A DNA stretch of 64,000 nt, from assembly GCA_007844125.1 (NCBI GenBank), contig CM017567.1, positions 44,428,013 to 44,492,012 on the forward strand. The letters run 5' to 3'. The notes below the pieces were generated by a model. The model worked only from the letters and a program-made list of their open reading frames with translations. It searched no databases and was not told the DNA's origin. The position numbers and the translations under genes are program-made. Shown here one piece after another: positions 57,966 through 64,000 of this stretch. The number at the start of each line of letters is the position of its first letter. Position 1 is the stretch's first letter. The stretch comes from Sinonovacula constricta. Taxonomy: Eukaryota > Mollusca > Bivalvia > Cardiida > Solecurtidae.

Positions 57966-58177
57966 ACGATGTGTTTATTTGTACCCAATATAACCACGTA
58001 TAAAAAGTATGTTTGCGTGCCGTAATAATAATTAATACAAATAAATAAAATTGACATAAAAACTTTAACATTAATAAAAAACAGACCCACCTGACTAATA
58101 AAAATTGATTCCTGTACTTTTGCGAGCCCTTACTTGACAGTGTTCAGTATGCATAAATAAAACCTGTTAAACAGATA

Positions 58178-58345
58178 AAAACTTACCATTACAGTATACC
58201 AATAAGAGATTAAAACTTTCCATTACAGTATGCCAACAAGAGATTAAAACTTACCATTACAGTATACCAACAAGAGATTAAAACTTACCATTACAGTATA
58301 CCAATAAGAGATTAAAACTTACCATTACAGTATGCAAACATGAGA
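58178..58345. repeat. Tandem repeat, about 34-bp unit
   Basis: About five copies of AAAACTTACCATTACAGTAT with ACCAA(C/T)AAGAGATT, downstream of the gene. Confidence 0.85.
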
Positions 58346-58619
58346 CTTGTTAGCAAATAAAAAAAACCTCTGATTACTGCTAAATTGTAAAATTCAAATG
58401 ACAACATTTTAATGTGAGTGTCATATGTCATAATGAGGTTAAATTTTAAAACATGAAAAGGACCGTTTGGATATAGCTGTCAAGTATAGACACAAAACAG
58501 AACCTATGTTTCAAAACTTATTTTTTCTTAAGATATGGAAAAAGTCTTTGTCCTTTTATTAAAATATGACAGGACAAAAAAACCAATGTAATCTAGGCTA
58601 CACAAAGTTAAGTGTTAAC

Positions 58620-60715
58620 AGCCGTATGTCAGTATTCGCCGGCCATAGATCAGTATTCTCTTGCCATAGATCATAATTCTCCCGCCATAGATCAGTATTC
58701 TCCCACCATAGATCAGTATTCTCCCGCCAAAGCTAAGTATTCTCCCGCCATAGATCAGTATTCTCCCACCATAGATCAGTTTTCTCCCGCCATAGATCAG
58801 TATTCTCCCACCACAGATCAGTATTCTCACCCCACAGATCAGTATTCTCCCACAACAGATCAGTATTCTCCCGCCATAGATCAGTATTCTCCCACCATAT
58901 ATCAGTATTCTCCCGCCATAGATCAGTATTCTCCCGCCATAGGGCAGTATTCTCCCACCATAGGTCAGTGTTCTCGCGCCATTGAGCAATATTCTCCCGC
59001 CATATGTCAGTATTCTCCCACTATAGGTCATTATTCTCCCGCCATAGATCAGTATTCTCCCACCATAGGTCAGTATTCTCCCGCCATAGATCAAAATTCT
59101 CCCGCCATAGATCAGTATTCTCCCGCCATAGGCCAGTATTCTCCCGACAAAGGTCAATACTCTTCCGCCATAGATCAGTATTCTCCCACCACAGATCAGA
59201 ATTCTCCCACCATAGATCAGTATTCTCCCACCACAGATCAGTATTCTCCCACCATAGAGCAGAATTCTCCCGCCATAGGTCTGTATTCTCCCACCATAGG
59301 TCAGTGTTCTCGCGCCATAGAGCAATATTCTCCCGCCATAGGTCAGTATTCTCCCACTATAGGTCATTATTCTCCCGCCATAGATCAGTATTTTCCCACC
59401 ATAGATCAGTACTCTCCCATCATAGATCAGTATTCTCTCGCCATAGATCAGTATTCTCCCACCATAGATCAGTATTCTCTCGCCATAGATCAGTATTCTC
59501 CCACCATAGGTCAGGATTCTCCCGCCATAGGTCAGTATTTTCCAGCCATCGGTCAGTATTCTCCCGCCATAGATCAGTATTCTCCCGCCATAGATCAGTA
59601 TTCTCCCACCATAGGTCAGTATTCTCTCGCCATAGGTCAGTATTCTTCCACCATAGATCAATATTCTCCCGCTATAGATCAGTATTCTCTCGCCATAGAT
59701 CAGTATTCTCCCACCATAGATCAGTATTCTCTCGCCATAGATCGGTATTCTCTCGCCATAGATCAGTATTCTCCCACCATAGGTCAGGATTCTCCCGCCA
59801 TAGGTCAGTATTCTCCCGCCATAGGTCAGTATTTTCCAGCCATCGGTCAGTATTCTCCCGCCATAGATCAGTATTCTCCCGCCATAGATCAGTATTCTCC
59901 CACCATAGGTCAGTATTCTCTCGCCATAGGTCAGTATTCTTCCACCATAGATCAATATTCTCCCGCTATAGATCAGTATTCTCTCGCCATAGATCAGTAT
60001 TCTCCCACCATAGATCAGAATTCTCCCGCCATAGGTCAGTATTCTCCCACCATAGGTCGGTGTTCTCGCGCCATAGAGCAATATTCTCCCGCCATAGGTC
60101 AGTATTCTCCAACTATAGGTCATTATTCTCCCGCCATAGATCAGTATTTTCCCACCATAGATCAGTATTCTCCCATCATAGATCAGTATTCTCTCGCCAT
60201 AGATCAGTATTCTCCCACCATAGATCAGTATTCTCTCGCCATAGATCAGTATTCTCCCACCATAGGTCAGGATTCTCCCGCCATAGATCAGTATTTTCCC
60301 ACCATAGATCAGTATTCTCCAACCATAATTCAGTATTCTCTCGCCATAGGTAAGTATTCTCTCGCCATAGATCAGTATTCTCTCACCATAGGTCAGTATT
60401 CTCTTGCCATAGATCAGTATTCTCTCGCCATAGATCAGTATTATTCCACCATAGGTCAGTATTCTCCCGCCATAGATCAGTATTCTCTCGCCATAGATCA
60501 GTATTCTCTCGCCATAGGTCAGTATTCTCTCGCCATAGGCCAGTATTCTCCCACCATAGGTCAGTATTCTCTTGCCATAGATCATTATTCTCCCACCATA
60601 GATCAGTATTCTCTCGCTATAGATCAGTACTCTCCCACCATAGATCAGAATTATCTCGCCAAATGTCAGTATTCTCCCATCTTATATCAGTATTCCCCGA
60701 TCTTTTATCTGTTCA
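58620..60715. repeat. Large minisatellite, 21-bp unit, downstream of the gene
   Basis: About 100 copies of a unit like CAGTATTCTCCCGCCATAGA. Because 21 is a multiple of three and the unit has no stop in several frames, long open frames arise on both strands. No exon signals or start context support a protein. Higher-order blocks recur: a stretch with GTTCTCGCGCCAT at about 58970, 59305 and 60060, and a block at about 59500-59690 repeated at 59785-59985. Confidence 0.93.
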
Positions 60716-61039
60716 TATTCTTTTATGGTTCATAAGAGTGCCAAGTTATTTGAAATTTTTTTAAATACATCGCAGCGTCCAATTATGACAAATATTGCGA
60801 CGTCCAGACACTTTGGTCACCGGTTGATCACATAAGGAACTGGTCAGATTAAGGCATGAACCTACACAGTGGGAGCTAAGCAGTCAGAGAAGTTATAAGT
60901 CAGCAACTGTACCTCTATGCCACTGGCGTCGCTTATTATTTAAAAATGTCTTGACCTACGGTTAGGTAAAGTTACAGCTGTAACAAGCTCACACGCACTT
61001 ATATCTTTTTTACTTAGGTAAGTGTGGCCTTGACCTTTT

Positions 61040-61082
61040 AGCAAGTTCCCCCTACCCCTCCCCCCCCCCTCCCACACACACT
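61040..61082. repeat. C-rich simple repeat
   Basis: CCCCTACCCC(T)CCC run followed by CACACACAC. Confidence 0.85.
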
Positions 61083-61642
61083 CCGCATGATATACTTAAT
61101 TTATTTAGGAAAACATGTGTCAAGTTATTTAAACAGTTTGACCCATGGTTACCTGAAAACATTGACAAGCACTTAATTTTATTGATGTCCTTCCTTGGAG
61201 ACGCTTGACTTTTGAGGGACAGGCTTGTTTTGTTTGTCTTGCTAGAATAATTATGGTATCGTGTTTTTATTAAAGTACAATAACTCTGTTAAAGGAAAGA
61301 TAACTGACATGATTTCAATATGTATCAATGTACAATTAGACATTTTGGAAATAACTCCATTTATAAAGGTTATCATGACAATCAACCTGCATCATCATCT
61401 CATTCTTTTTAATCTTTCTCCTAGGTTTCTAAAAGTGTGAAGGACACATAGACTAACAGGGCAATCCCAAAACAGTATCCCTCACCATATGACAGGAATA
61501 ACATAAAATAATTGATCTGGATATTATGTCTAAGTTTATTTTGTTAATTGCCATTGATAAGGTATGGGTGGTATGATTTAAGGTAAAAAGCATTATTTCG
61601 TTCAAACCAAGACTTACAACTGGAATTAACTTATGCCTTCCA

Positions 61643-61732
61643 CACACCCCCCCCCCCCCCCCCCCCCCCCCCACACACACACCCAATAAATAAATAAATA
61701 AGTAAATAAATAAATAAATAAATAAATAAAAG
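61643..61732. repeat. Compound simple repeat: poly-C, (CA)n, (TAAA)n
   Basis: A run of about 25 C is followed by CACACACACAC and then about 12 TAAA units. It is likely to be length-variable and prone to assembly error. Confidence 0.92.
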
Positions 61733-63746
61733 GCTGAAACAGCCAAAGTAGCGTCTCACAGTAGAAGTACTTAATATGCTGTAAAATGCAGAACATGATG
61801 ATAAAAGGACAGACAGTAGGGCAGTAATGCTAATAATTATATTTCCTATATGTTTACCAAAGTCCTAGATAAAACTACTGTTTATTACTTCAAATAAGAA
61901 AATGTTTCGAAAATCTTGCAAATTGAATTAATGTAATTATCTTAGATCTCTGTGTTTCCCAGTATTATCACATCATAGTTACTGTATAACTTTTTTCTGA
62001 AATCGCAAATACAACTAAAGATTCTGGTTTCTGCTTTCATATTCATTAATAGTTAACACTATTGACTAATCAATATGCATTCACAATTGAATTTATAATC
62101 GAAAGAATAAAACAAATAAAAACTTAAATACATTGTGATTTCTATTAAATTAAATGACCAAGGTTTGGTTCATAAAGGTTTCTGCTGATGCTTAATCATT
62201 ATTATTTCGAAATTATCAAATGCATGTTTACACTTTCATGGAGTGGAACCAAACATGCGGGAACGCAATTCATTTAACATATGCCACGGGTTCAAAATGT
62301 TGGCCTCACCTGAATTTTTGGCTGCACATGTGTTTGTACGATTAAGCTGTTGTTCAGTTGTTTTGGGTGTTTCTTTTTGGTGAGTCCTCAATATACCACA
62401 CATATGTAGGCAATAGATTAAACTGAATATTTTACAATTACATCCTGCTTCGGACTCGTCAAAATGGCTGTCTCTTTTCCCGCGTTTTCTGTGTTGTTGA
62501 CTGTCAAATGAGTTTTCCGCGATATTTTATATATTTCATTATGGCGGGTAGAGTTTTCTTATTCTTGCTTCAACCTTTGTTCTCACAGTTTCGTTTTTAA
62601 CTCTTTCGACTATCTCCACACTAAGGAATTTCAACAGACACATAGCCCATAGTTGTAGACCGGATTACCGGTGATACTCAAATACCGTTTATTTCCAAGT
62701 TTACACATGGATACATTCTAATTGGGGAAAAACATACAAACAGCACCAAGTAACTGTTGTTGTATATGAACTTGAATATTGTTGTTGTTGATAACATTGC
62801 TGTGTTCAAAAATAAATTTCGTTTGCTGACAAGTGTAAAACAAGATTAGGTTATCGATAATAGGGTTAACCAGGATAACTTATAACTTATACAGGATAAT
62901 AACAAGGATAAATCTATTCATGTTTTCCAGGGTACGTCTGCTGCAACAGCCATCCATTCATTAAATGCTTATGTCTTCTTCCACGTTGAAATAATATGAA
63001 CTGTTAGCATAAGTTTCATTTATACATCATTTTACTTTGCAATAACAGCAACAATCACTATCATTTATATTGATAATGTTTTGAACAGCAATTATTGCAG
63101 CGATTACAACGATTAATCCGCCTTCGAACTACTTCTTGATGCTGCGTTGTTTGATGCAGAAAAGTAAACACAGCATGATCTCTATTTGCCCTCGAGCTTC
63201 GCTCTGCGCCAAAAAAAAGCGATTAATACATTGACCTTGCAGGTTCATTTAAAGAATGTAAAGCGTGACATACCTTAAAGTGGTTGTCGGTATGAGGATG
63301 AAGTTTAATTGGATACCTGCGAAAAGTTATGACTGAGACACTAATATAATAATATGGCATGATTAGACATTTATAAGGAATGACCGTAAAAATGATTGAC
63401 CTTAATGGTTGCACCTGTAAATTGCATGTGCAGTACTACATCAGGGCGTATAAAGAGTTGAATATGACACAAGCTTGCATACAAAGTTAAGTGACATGTT
63501 TTCTTTCATTGGTATGAAGCATGCAGGTACCAAATTCAAAATTGCAATTCATTTAACTTATGCAATGGGGTCCAAATTCTGACCTAACCTGATTTTATGA
63601 CAGGACAATAGTTTGTGCAGTTAAGCATTTCACGGTCTCTGCTTCCGTTTACATGAAAAAACTCAATACTTCCACATTGGCAACTTGTTATTTACCAAAA
63701 GTCAACACCAAGCTGAACCTCCCAGTTCTTTGTTGTAGGAAAGTGA

Positions 63747-64000
63747 TACAAAAGTGTTGTAGGTGTGATAGTGATATAAAACTGTTGTAGAAGTGATAGT
63801 TATATAAAACTGTTGTAGGAGTGATAGTGATATAAAACTGTAGTAGGAGTGATAGTGATATAAAACTGATGTAGGAGTGATAGTGATATAAAACTGTTGT
63901 TGGTGAGACAGTGATATAAAACTGCTGTAGGAGTGATAGTTATATAAAACTGTAGTAGGAGTGATAGTGATATAAAACTGATGTAGGAGTGATAGTGATA
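63747..64000. repeat. Tandem repeat, 28-bp unit, runs off the window
   Basis: About nine copies of GTAGGAGTGATAGTGATATA with AAACTGTT, continuing past the right edge. Confidence 0.88.

Larger units (their letters stand above)
60736..63746. other. Downstream intergenic region, no gene seen
   Basis: AT-rich. It contains simple repeats (61.0 and 61.7 kb) and a diverged repeat pair (about 62222-62350 and 63490-63625, sharing GCAATTCATTTAAC(A/T)TATGC). No coding region, promoter or RNA gene could be supported. Confidence 0.55.

Noticed and set aside
58612..60735. 707-residue and 656-residue open frames in the 21-bp array
   Set aside because: The period is a multiple of three, so open frames are expected. 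Low-complexity peptides in several frames, with no splice or promoter context, point to a non-coding minisatellite.

Overview
The window looks like AT-rich animal DNA, most likely from a mollusc and probably a bivalve. The evidence is introns with GT..AG borders, mucin, discoidin and cystine-knot domains, tRNA-derived SINE-like repeats, and a very high load of minisatellites. The species cannot be named from the sequence alone.

Almost the whole window (1 to 57480, + strand) is the 3' part of one giant gene for a secreted, gel-forming mucin-like protein. I traced 59 exons by hand. Their splice phases all agree, and together they give one open frame of about 6,423 residues ending in a TAA at 57478-57480. 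The first exon is cut by the window edge, so the signal peptide, any VWD-C8-TIL assemblies and the promoter would lie upstream. No other protein-coding gene is convincing on either strand.

Layout of the protein in order: (1) 1-4 kb, a large Pro/Thr/Ser (PTS) repeat array and two WxxW (CysD, Mucin2_WxxW) domains. (2) 4.3-15.6 kb, five discoidin (F5/8 type C) domains, with a second PTS array after the second one. (3) 15.6-31 kb, ten WxxW domains and three more PTS arrays, with a TIL plus VWC-like cysteine-rich pair at 26 kb. (4) 32-37 kb, short linker exons and a sixth discoidin domain with a different intron layout. (5) 38-49 kb, four more WxxW domains and a TIL / VWC-like / LDLa block. (6) 49.5-57.5 kb, VWC-like cysteine-rich modules and a C-terminal cystine knot, the classical end of gel-forming mucins, VWF and SCO-spondin. 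In all there are 16 WxxW domains, six discoidin domains and about 230 PTS repeats.

Expected function, from family knowledge: the PTS arrays would carry dense O-glycans and bind water. WxxW domains could cross-link chains without covalent bonds. Discoidin domains could bind glycans or membranes. The cystine knot would make disulfide-linked dimers. A mucus, adhesive, shell-matrix or haemolymph-clotting role is possible, and the sequence does not choose between them.

The introns hold many unrelated tandem arrays (units of 15 to 49 bp), SINE-like fragments, a hAT-like element and a perfect 32-bp hairpin. Downstream of the gene (58-64 kb) I see no gene, only a 2.1-kb array of a 21-bp unit, simple repeats and another array running off the end.
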